64,000 nt of DNA from Eledone cirrhosa (Eukaryota; Mollusca; Cephalopoda; Octopoda; Eledonidae). The notes beneath the pieces were generated by a model. That model worked only from the letters and a program-made list of their open reading frames with translations, was not told the DNA's origin and ran no database searches. Location: assembly GCA_964016885.1 (NCBI GenBank), contig OZ024743.1, forward strand, positions 183,226,990 through 183,290,989. Direction: 5' to 3'. A program made the position numbers and the translations under genes. Below, piece after piece: positions 44,484-53,190 of the stretch (within the stretch, counting starts at the first letter, position 1; each line of letters opens with the position of its first letter).

Positions 44484-46522
44484 TACATCATCATCATCAT
44501 CATCATCATCACCGTTTTACGTCCGTTCTTCCACGCTAGCATGGGTTAGACGGGTTGTCCTGTTGTGGGCAGTGTCTGGTCGGCTGACCATGCCTTGCTC
44601 ATACAGGAACTGATCTGGCTTGATTTCTACAGCTGGATGCCCTTCCTAACACCAACCTCATTTACAGTGAGTGCTGGGTGCTTTTTCGTGGCGCCTACAC
44701 GTCCACTTTACAGTGTGGGCTGGGTGCTTTTTTGCCGTGGCACCTCCACGACCACCTTGCGGTGGGGGGGAGTGGGGGCATATTGTTTATATGCTTCAGC
44801 ATGTACCCATGGGAGGTCGGGTACCCTGTATTACTGCGTGACGCCAGAAGTCACGGTCGTGTGTCATTGACTTTGAGAGGTGTAGTTGGGTAAGGTCGGC
44901 TTTTATCACCTCATCCCAAGTCATCTTGGGTCTCCCCACTCCGCGGTTTCCATCAACTTCTAGTGCTCTGCACCTTTTTATGCAGCTGTCATCCTTCATA
45001 CGCATCACATGTCCATACCAGCGTAACCGCCTCTCCTGCACGCAGCATTTGATTCCTCTTATGCTCAGTCTCTCTCTCAATTCCTTTATGCTTTGTCGTT
45101 CACGTATATTACTGTTACACATCCATCGGAGCATGCAGGTTTCGTTTCTCTCTAATCTACGTAAGTCTTCCACCTTCAGCGCCCAGGTCTCACTACCATG
45201 TAACATCGCTGTTCGGATACACGCATCATACAGTCTGCCTTTCATTCTGAGGGAGCAGCCTTTTGCAGCTAGCAGTGGTAGTAGTTCCCTAAACTTCTTC
45301 CATCCCGTTCTTACCCTAGTTATTGTACTTTCTGAGCACCCACCTCTGTTGCTAATTCGGTCACCTAGGTAGCAGAAGCTGTCTACTGTTTCTACAGGGC
45401 CCTCCCAGAGATTGGTGGTACTTGTTTCCTGTGGCTGTTTGCTTGCTGTTTCAGCACAGCTGCTGCATGTGAATCCTACATTCTTAATTAAGCTTCCTGA
45501 GATCCCGCTACATCTCTTGTGTACCCATTGTTTGCATTTGGGGCAGAGAATGGAGTTCCTACCTACACCTTTCCTACATACTGAGCAAGGCCATTTCCCT
45601 GAGGGGATCTGTGTTCTGTTTTCTCGTCTACTTACAAGGACCTTAGTCTTTGTCATGTTGACTTTGAGGCCCTTTCTCTCTAGTCCCTGCTTCCAGGTTT
45701 GGAATTTATTCTCTAGTTCTACCATAGATTCAGCTATGAGTGCGAGGTCATCAGCATACAGGAGTTCCCATGGGCATCCGGTCTTAAACTCCTCCGTTAT
45801 TGCCTGCAGGACTATGATGAACAGGAGAGGGCTAAGAACAGAGCCCTGGTGGACCCCAACCTGTACGCTAAATTCCTCGCTATACTCATTGCTAATCCTA
45901 ACTTTGCTGACTGCTCCCCTATACATGGCTTGTACCGCTTTCACAAGCCATTCATCTACTCCTAGTTTTCTAAGAGCCCACCAGATTACTGCACGTGGAA
46001 CTCTGTCAAAGGCTTTATCAAGGTCGACGAATGCCAAGTAGAGTGGCTTACTTTTAGCTAGGTACTTTTCCTGTAATTGCCTCACAAGGAAGAGGGCATC
46101 AGTGGTGCCTTTCCCTGGTACAAACCCAAATTGCATCTCGTCTATATTCACCCGGTCCCTAATCAGCTGTGCTATAACTCTTTCTGTTACTTTCATGACT
46201 TGGTCCATCAGCTTTATACCTCTATAGTTTCCTCTATCTAGTGCATCGCCTTTACCTTTGTAGCAGTTGACAATGATGCTACTGCACCAATCTTTTGGTA
46301 TGGCCCCTTTTAGTATTACCTGGTTAACGATACGTGTGGTTATAGTGTGACCTACATACCCAGATGCCTTCAGCATCTCGGCAGCTATACCCGATGGACC
46401 GGTTGCCTTCCCTATCTTCATATATCTGATTGCCTTACTTACTACGCTGCCGCTGACTTGTACTGCTGGTCCCTCTATAGGGTCTACGTGGGGTAGGGTC
46501 TCTTCTTCCCATGCATTCTCCT
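44484..46522 (-). mobile_element. RTE-like retrotransposon copy B (5'-truncated, frame intact)
   Basis: The (CAT)n tail at 44484 is followed by the A-type 3' UTR and an uninterrupted coding remainder up to the 5' break at about 46522. There it joins a C-type UTR fragment (46523-46648). Confidence 0.9.
44796..46522 (-). pseudogene. RTE-like RT and C-terminus, copy B, open frame without endonuclease
   Basis: The minus-strand frame is unbroken through the RT ([34 protein letters not shown]), the PHD-like cluster ([23 protein letters not shown]) and the GRPKMTWDEV C-terminus. The family part begins at ENAWEEETLPHVD. About 35 residues read upstream come from an adjoining UTR fragment and are not real protein. 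Motif A reads FVDLDKAF instead of FVDLEKAF. The endonuclease and start codon are missing, so it is not autonomous. It is the closest relative of copies A and D and shows the undamaged frame at the site where both have lost four bases. Confidence 0.9.
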
Positions 46523-46646
46523 CTTGGGTTTGGACGGGAATTTTCCCACTTGAGGCAAGATTGTTTGTCTTGCTCGTATAGGACTGTCTGGCAGGTTTTC
46601 TACGGCTGGATGCCCTTCCTAACACCAACCACGTTTACAGTGTGGA

Positions 46647-46704
<58 letters not shown>
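46523..46704 (-). mobile_element. C-type RTE-like 3' UTR fragment and (TA)n
   Basis: gggtttggacgggaattttc, cttgaggcaagattgtttg, ctggatgcccttcctaacac and gtttacagtgtggactgt on the minus strand, followed by a (TA)n run of about 55 bp. Confidence 0.8.
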
Positions 46705-46706
<2 letters not shown>

Positions 46707-47966
46707 TCATCATCATCATCACCGTTTTACGTCGGTTCTTCCACGCTAGCATGGGTTAGATGGGTTGTCCTGTTGTGGGCAGTAGCTGGTCGGCTGACCA
46801 TGCTTTGTTCATACGGGAACTGATTCTGGCTTGATTTCTACAGCTGGATGCCCTTCCTAACACCAACCTCATTTACAGTGAGTGCTGGGTGCTTTTTTGC
46901 CGTTCGCGTATATTACTATTACACATCTATCAGAGCATGCAGGCTTCATTTCTTTCTAATCTATGGAAGTCTTCTACAGACAGCGCCCAGGTCTCACTAC
47001 CATGTAACATTGCTGTTCGTATACACGCATCATACAGTCTGCCCTTCATTTTGAGGGAAAAGCCTTTTGCAGTTAGCAGTGACAGTAGCTCCCTGAACTT
47101 CTTCCATCCCGTTTTTACCCTAGTTATTGTACTTTCCAAACACCCACCTCCGCTGCTAATTTGGTCACCTAGGTAGCAGAAGCTGTCTACGGTTTCTACA
47201 GAGCCCTCCCAGAGTTTGGTGGTGCTTGTTTCCTGTGGCTGTTTTCTGTCCCAGCGCAGGTGCTACATGTGAAGCCTACATTCTTAGTTAAGCTTCCTGA
47301 GATCCCACTACATCTCTTGTGTACCCATTGTTTACATTTGGGGCAGAGGATGGAGTTCTTACCTACACCTTTCCTACATACTGAGCAAGGCCATTTCCCT
47401 GAGGGGATCTGGGTTCTGTTTTCTTGTCTACTTACAAGGACCTTAGTCTTTGTCAGGTTGACTTTGAGACCCCTTCTTTCTAGTCCCTGCTTCCATGTTT
47501 GGAATTTCTTCTCTAGTTCTACCATAGATTCAGCTATAAGTGTGAGGTCATCTGCATACAGGAGTTCCCATGGACATCCAGTCTTAAACTCCTCCGTTAT
47601 TGCCTGAAAAACTATGTTGAACAGGAGAGGGCTAAGAATAGAGCCCAGGTGGACACCAACCTGTATGCTAAATTCCTCACTATAGTCATTGCTAATCCTA
47701 ACTTTGCTGACTGCTCCCCTATACATGGCTTGTACAGCTTTTACAAGCCATTCATCTATTCCTAATTTTTTAAGCGCCCACCAGATTATAGCATGGGGAA
47801 CTCTGTCAAAGGCTTTCTCTAGATCGACGAATGCCAGGTAGAGCAGCTTACTTTTAGCTAAGTACTTTTCCTGTAACTGCCTCACAAGGAAGAGGGCATC
47901 AGTGGTGCCTTTTCCTGGCACAAACCCAAATTGCATCTCATCTAGTTTCACCCAGTCCCTAATAAT
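46705..47966 (-). mobile_element. RTE-like copy D (5'-truncated, with an internal 3' deletion)
   Basis: From the (CAT)n tail at 46705 the 3' UTR runs only to about 46900. It is then joined directly to an internal coding position (cgttcgcgtatattactatt), so the ORF end and most of the UTR are deleted. The 5' edge at 47966 abuts a CR1-like tail. Confidence 0.88.
46903..47966 (-). pseudogene. RTE-like RT, copy D, frameshifted
   Basis: On the minus strand, 47966-47196 reads [37 protein letters not shown] (QGS changed to LGS), [11 protein letters not shown] and the PHD-like cluster CSVCRKG/CPKC/WVHKRC/CSTC. The frame is then lost at the same place as in copy A. The C-terminal part ([14 protein letters not shown]) continues in another frame at 47139-46930 until the deletion joint. 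Confidence 0.9.
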
Positions 47967-48075
47967 AATAATGAAATTATTGTGTACAGTGCTCAGGTGC
48001 ACTACAACTCATCAAAGGTGCATGTATAGTACATAGAATAATGTACAAATGTCAGGAAAATGAACAGTGTATGAG
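47967..48075 (-). mobile_element. CR1-like 3' tail fragment
   Basis: aataataatgaaattattgt, gtacagtgctcaggtgcact, acaactcatcaaaggtgcat: a heavily 5'-truncated CR1-like insertion next to the long copy. Confidence 0.85.
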
Positions 48076-48249
48076 TCATGATATAATAATAATAACAATA
48101 ATGAAATATTGTGTACAGTGCCCAGGTGCACCACAACTCATCAAAAAAAAGTGCATGTACAGTACATAGGGCAATGCACAAACATCAGTAAAATGAACAG
48201 TGCACGAGTCATGATACGCACGTGTGTGCATGTGTATGGAAGGGGTATA

Positions 48250-51123
48250 TCAGGTGTAGTTTTGGCGTATTTCGGGAAGCATGAGTGTCTTAAAGGATTC
48301 AGTGTCTCGGCAGCTAACAATTGACGCAGGCAGTTTGTTCCATGCTTCAGCAACTCTGAGCGTGAAAAAATGTCTACGAAAGTCATGGGAGCTGTGCTGT
48401 TTTCTGATCTTGTAGGCATGTCCACGTGTGTTAGACACATGAAGATCAAAGAGGCGCTCAGGGTTGCAATTGGCGAGATGGTTAAAAACTTTGTGGGTAT
48501 TCACCAAGTCCATTGCCAGACGTCGGAGCTTCAATGAATCCATGCCCAGGGAAGCAAGGTGTTCAGAGTATGGTAGGTGTCTGATGGAGGGTATGCGCTT
48601 GGTTGCACGTCTCTGAACAGTTTCCAGGAGGTCAATGTTCTGAGCAAGATAGGGGTTCCAGACTGATGATGCGAATTCCAAGTGTGGTCGCACCATAGCT
48701 GTATACAGTTTTAAATAGATGGCTGGAGAGCAGCTAACAAAGGTCTTGCTGAGTGATGCCAAGACACCCTCGGCCTTCTTGACAATCTTAGAGACATGCT
48801 TTGTCCAACGCAAATCGTTGCTGACAGTAATGCCCAGGTCACGTTCACAAGAGGACTTTTTGATATTAGTGTTGTGGAGGGAGTATGTGGACGCTGGATT
48901 TTTCCTTCCAAAATGCATGGTGGTACACTTGTCCACAGCCAGCTTCAGTTGCCAGTCTGTGATCCATTGCTGCATTGTGTCCAGGTCTGATTGTAGGAAA
49001 GAGTTGTAAATTTCAGGATCAGTCCTTTTGATTTCAAGGTACAGCTTGATGTCATCTGCATATTTTAGTACCGTGGCATTCTGTAAGTTGGCATCTATGC
49101 CATTAATATATGCCACAAACAAAAGAGGACCAAGAACAGATCCCTGTGGTACACCAGATGACATCTCATATGGTGAAGAATGCTGTCCTAGAACCGTGAC
49201 TACTTCTTTTCGGCTGAAAATGAAGGATTTCAACCAGTCGAAAAGATCATCCCTCACACCCATTGCAGAGAGTTTTGCCATAAGTCTTTTGTGTGGCACA
49301 GAATTAAAAGCCTTAGCAAAGTCAAGGTAAACAACATCCACCCATGAGCCGCTGTCAGTGATCCGGGTGATGTCCTCAAGGAACTCGATAAGCTGATCAC
49401 AGCAGCTGGAGTTAGGGATAAATCCAAACTGTGAGGGCCGGATGAGGCTGTGAGAACTCCAGAAGTTCCAAAGTGTTTCTCTGACACAGGATTCCATCAG
49501 TTTGGCCATACAGCTAGTAAGACTGACTGGACGATAGTTGACAGGTGACATGCGGTTGCCCTTTTTGAACAGGGGAATGACACTGGCAGTTTTCCACTGC
49601 TCCGGAGTAGCACCATTGTTGAGACAGTATTGAAAGAAGAAAGAAAGCTGGCACAAAAGGAAATACCCGCCACGTTTGAGAAGCAGGTATGTCACACCAT
49701 CAAGACCAGGGGAGGCATAGTTGCGCTTATTCTTAAGGTGACGTCGCAACATTGCAGGTGTAAATTCCATAGTTGTTATGGAATTTGATGTTAGAGATGG
49801 TGGAGATGGTACATTCTGGTTTTCAACAGTAAAAATACTTGCATAGCACTCAGCAATGAGTTCTGCGCATTCCTTGGGATTGTCAGTGATCTGGTTTGTG
49901 TGGGGATTGCGAAGAGGACCAACTGGAGAGTGAGGTCTCTGCTTTGAATGAACATATTTCCAGAACACCTTACTGTCAGGATTGGTTGCGATGCACTGTT
50001 CAAATTCAAGCACTGCCTTCTTTGTCACTTGCTTGAGATGGTTAGAAGATTTATTCCGCTTTTTTCTGTTGGCATCTGATCTATGCAGTTTATATTCCCG
50101 TTCAGCGTTCCGACGTTCTTTCCTGGCAAGTCGGACCGCTGAAGTTTCCCAGATTGCACTTTTTGGGTGGTTATTTTTCCGCTTCCGTGGCACTGATGCT
50201 GCACATGCTATCCATATTGAGTCCAGGATGCTCTGGAGTATAGAGTTCACATCTCCAGAGTTATACATCTCATGCCAGTTTGGGCGCTGTAGCTCAGTGC
50301 AGTACAAGTTCCAATCCGCCCTCTTCCAATCAAAGCAAGCAGATTGGAGATGGCTCTGGTTTTTGTTGCTGCCCTCAAGTGCCAGATTGGCAATGATCAT
50401 AGCATGATCAGAGTAGCCTAGAGGTTCCTCAGTAGTACAACTGATAACCACTTCAAGAGTAATGGTGAAGATCAGGTCCAAAGTGTTGTCACCTCTTGTT
50501 GGAGAGGTGACTACTTGTGACCAGTTTGAGTCCAGCACTAGTTCAAGGAAATCGTTTGCACCTTGTGGCCAACGAAAGGTTTCCCAATCGATCTCAGGAT
50601 GATTGAAGTCACCTGCAATAAACACATAAGTGGCTGTTTTCTTGGCAGCAACTCTGCGGATATCGCAAAGCTGTGTGTCCTGATGGTAGTTTGGGGGGCG
50701 ATAAACAACACCAAGCAGAAGTGTTGACATGGTCATACGTATGTCACAGAAAAAAACTTCTTCCTGTGATTCGTTCAAATCAACGCAAGGAATTACCGAA
50801 AAGTTTGAACGAACGTAGACCATCACACCACCACCACGGCGGTTAATGCGGTCCTTGCGGAAAAGGTTGTACCCAGTAATGCTGAAAACCCCATCACAGA
50901 GTAAGGAATGTGCCCATGTTTCCGTGACTGTGATGAAGTCAGGGTCGATGCTTCTGACGTAGGATTCGAACAGATGTATCTTGTTGCATAAACTGCGAGC
51001 ATTTAAGGACAACAATTTGTACCCTGCTCGCAGTTTATGATGGTGTGTAGAGGGTGGCAGGTTGTTCTGGTTTAGTTTCCCAGAGTTGTAGCAGTTTTTA
51101 CATTGCCAGTTATTGTGGGTAGA
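48250..51123 (-). CDS. CR1-like ORF2: APE endonuclease and reverse transcriptase
   Basis: The open frame extends from just after a TGA at 51126-51124 to the stop at 48250. Counting from the TTG at 51015 gives 921 residues. Domains: an APE-type endonuclease at about 1-225 (LSLNARSLCNKI, VTETW, RGGGVMVYVR, AGDFNHPEIDW, LDLIF, YSDHAMI); a linker; the RT at about 440-730 (VNYRPVSLTSC, VYLDFAKAFNSVPHKR, SSGVPQGSVLGPLLF, KYADDIKLYL with YADD at 652-655); and the C-terminal VRPHLEF and RVAEAWNKLP blocks. No stop or frameshift interrupts it. No ATG precedes the endonuclease, and the frame overlaps the last 50 nt of ORF1. Translation would need coupling, frameshifting or a non-ATG start, or the start may have been lost. 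Confidence 0.92.
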   Translation of the reverse strand, partial: STHNNWQCKNCYNSGKLNQNNLPPSTHHHKLRAGYKLLSLNARSLCNKIHLFESYVRSIDPDFITVTETWAHSLLCDGVFSITGYNLFRKDRINRRGGGVMVYVRSNFSVIPCVDLNESQEEVFFCDIRMTMSTLLLGVVYRPPNYHQDTQLCDIRRVAAKKTATYVFIAGDFNHPEIDWETFRWPQGANDFLELVLDSNWSQVVTSPTRGDNTLDLIFTITLEVVISCTTEEPLGYSDHAMIIANLALEGSNKNQSHLQSACFDWKRADWNLYCTELQRPNWHEMYNSGDVNSILQSILDSIWIACAASVPRKRKNNHPKSAIWETSAVRLARKERRNAEREYKLHRSDANRKKRNKSSNHLKQVTKKAVLEFEQCIATNPDSKVFWKYVHSKQRPHSPVGPLRNPHTNQITDNPKECAELIAECYASIFTVENQNVPSPPSLTSNSITTMEFTPAMLRRHLKNKRNYASPGLDGVTYLLLKRGGYFLLCQLSFFFQYCLNNGATPEQWKTASVIPLFKKGNRMSPVNYRPVSLTSCMAKLMESCVRETLWNFWSSHSLIRPSQFGFIPNSSCCDQLIEFLEDITRITDSGSWVDVVYLDFAKAFNSVPHKRLMAKLSAMGVRDDLFDWLKSFIFSRKEVVTVLGQHSSPYEMSSGVPQGSVLGPLLFVAYINGIDANLQNATVLKYADDIKLYLEIKRTDPEIYNSFLQSDLDTMQQWITDWQLKLAVDKCTTMHFGRKNPASTYSLHNTNIKKSSCERDLGITVSNDLRWTKHVSKIVKKAEGVLASLSKTFVSCSPAIYLKLYTAMVRPHLEFASSVWNPYLAQNIDLLETVQRRATKRIPSIRHLPYSEHLASLGMDSLKLRRLAMDLVNTHKVFNHLANCNPERLFDLHVSNTRGHAYKIRKQHSSHDFRRHFFTLRVAEAWNKLPASIVSCRDTESFKTLMLPEIRQNYT

Positions 51124-52407
51124 TCACACTCAGACCAGCTGGTATCTCTCTTCCACGTTTCACCAGCCTTGACAAACCTCCAGATCTGCCCATCATCACG
51201 CAGACTAAAACTTTCATCTTGTGCTGAGTTCCGATTCAAGGAAGCTGCAGCACGTAGCTTTGGACGTACATGGGGTGGTAGGCCTGGGCGTGTTTGGAAG
51301 GTAATCCGATTTTCACGCCCAGCTTTAGCAGAGGCCAGATGATATGAGGTTGCCTTTGCGGGGTCCGAAAAAAACAGCCTGATGAGTCTGGGTTTTGGAC
51401 CAGGTCGACCAAGGCGGAGAGCACCCTTTGGGGGAACACAGCCTAGGTCTTTGGCTGAGCTGGCAGCAAATGCCTGAAGATCAGCCTTGTCCTCTGGTAC
51501 CCCAATGGCAATCACTTCATGGGTAACAGATTCCGCAGTCTTTTCAGTCTTTTCAGCAAGAGGTACAGGGAGATTCTTTAACAAGGCATTCCGATAAGAC
51601 CCCTCATTGTGGGGTCCTACCCGAATGCCTGCCTTTATTCCTGTAACTTCCCTTCTCGGAACAGAAATCATTAGTTGCAGTTCCGCAAAATCTGTACTGG
51701 TCGGTTGTTGTTGTTGTTGTTGTTGCTGCTGCTGCTGTCGTTGTTGGTGATGATGATGTTCCTCCACGGGAATGGCAGGGGAGGACACAGTCGCAGGTTG
51801 TTGCTGTTGTTGTTGTTGTTGGTGGTGATGATGATGTTCCTCCACGGGAATGGTAGGGGAAGACACAATCACCAGTTGTTGGTGTCGAGATGTACTGGGA
51901 GCGGAAGACATGGGTTGTTGTTGTTTCTGATGTTCTCCCACAGGAACAGCAGTAGAAGCCAGTGTCATAGGTTTTTGCCGTTGTTCAGTAACAATGGTAG
52001 AGGAAGACACAGTCATTGGTTTTTGTTGTTGTTGTTGTTGTTGTTGTTTTTCAATAACATTAGTGGAGGCAGGCACACAGGCCAGACACTGAAAGGACCA
52101 GGATTTTAGCTGGACCATCTCCCATATTCCATCCATCATAGCATTATGATGTCTCTTTTTTGGGGCCTGGGATCCTCCGGAAGCCTGTGGCGCATTGAAG
52201 GCAGACAGAGATGCGACAGGTTCCACATTCAACCCAGCGGTTACGGAACGAGTTTTCGGGTTCCGCACAGATATGGCAGATGTGATTTTCTGGACAATGT
52301 TCTATTTTGGGACATCGACCGGTTTTGTCGCATATTTCATCGATGGATATCACCATGGCAATTTTGTTATTTCTACCCATCCGTAGAAAAACACAGAATG
52401 TAAACAA
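51072..52407 (-). pseudogene. CR1-like ORF1 with PHD-like cysteine cluster and RRM-like domain, one frameshift
   Basis: ORF1 proteins of this group bind RNA and package the element. The minus-strand frame from 52407 encodes a cysteine cluster (HICHICAEP, ECGTC, VCLQC) and stops at 52144 just after an A6 run. The next frame (52268-51072) carries the missing fourth pair, FQCLAC, then Gln- and His-rich tracts made by (CAG/CAA)n and (CAT)n, and a C-terminal domain. That domain (VIAIGVPEDKADLQAF, LRLGRPGPKPRLIRLFFSD) resembles the RRM-like and CTD parts of L1/CR1 ORF1. One extra A in the run at about 52156-52161 explains the break. The ORF ends with the overlap into ORF2. Confidence 0.8.
51700..52060. 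repeat. Trinucleotide tracts inside CR1-like ORF1
   Basis: Repeated ttg/ctg and atg tracts at 51706-51760, 51798-51835 and 52022-52048 encode polyglutamine and polyhistidine on the minus strand. The 75-bp block ending in cctccacgggaatggcaggg is duplicated (51748 and 51823). Confidence 0.85.
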
Positions 52408-52440
52408 TATAGGTTTAGCGCACTTGATTACGATAGAAAT

Positions 52441-53190
52441 AAAATGTCTGTTTTTTTGTGTATTTTGTTTCCGTTTTCCTAAATGTTGTGTGTGTACAGA
52501 AGAGTCTGAATTACATTACATGTAAACAAATAAATATGCTGCGTAAGTTAAATGAAACGTACTGTAGAAGGCAGTTGTTTATTAACAGCGAAATAACGTT
52601 TTTTTTTTTGTTTTTCTTCCCCTGATACTGCTTCTTTATAATAAACTTTCAATAATATTTTTTTCCCAAATTATTAACTTTCAGCTGCTAGTATATATAT
52701 ATATATAATTAAAAGGTGTATGTGGGTTAGAAGCGAGGTCAATGTTAAGAAATATTTTACCAATGTAAATTGGTAAAATTGGCCGGTATAGTGTCTCACA
52801 CGAAATAGTGTGGTTTCTTTTCACGTGTGTGTATATGCATATGGTATGTATCTGTATATAAATCTGTGTTATATTGTTGTTTATATGTTTTGTGGAGTAC
52901 TTACTGCGATCCTTAAGGAATGTAGTGATTTGTTTTGTTTTTTTCCTTTTTTCCCGTCCATGTCCACACGTGGTTTGTTGGCGAAAATCGAGTCAAATTA
53001 TATATACTTCGTTAAGATAATTCTATCTTGAAACTGGTACTATTTGTCAGGGAACAGTCAAAGTAGTTGTAATAATGAATATTGTAATCCATCTGACATG
53101 TGTTTAAAGGGCAGTTTTGGGTGAAAATATTATATTTTGTTTGGTCAAGACGTGGTCAAGCGACCTTCCTTGTCGCCATTTTTTAATTGA
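52441..53190. other. AT-rich spacer
   Basis: No coding or mobile signature was recognised. Short T runs and one (TA)n near 52692. Confidence 0.65.

Larger units (their letters stand above)
48084..52440 (-). mobile_element. CR1-like retrotransposon, near full length
   Basis: The minus-strand element has ORF1 (52407-51072, one frameshift), ORF2 (51123-48250, open) and a short 3' UTR (acactgttcattttactg type) ending in an attatt repeat tail at 48084-48110. The 5' boundary is estimated just upstream of ORF1. Non-LTR elements of the CR1 group have this order. Confidence 0.88.

Noticed and set aside
52140..52180. Programmed frameshift in CR1-like ORF1 as a firm call
   Set aside because: A one-base homopolymer change is simpler. 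No conserved stimulatory structure can be judged from one copy, so it is reported only as a question.
52146..52403. Plus-strand ORFs opposite the CR1-like ORF1 and ORF2, including a poly-Leu frame at 51675-52109
   Set aside because: They are antisense shadows of real element ORFs; the Leu run is the complement of the Gln tract.
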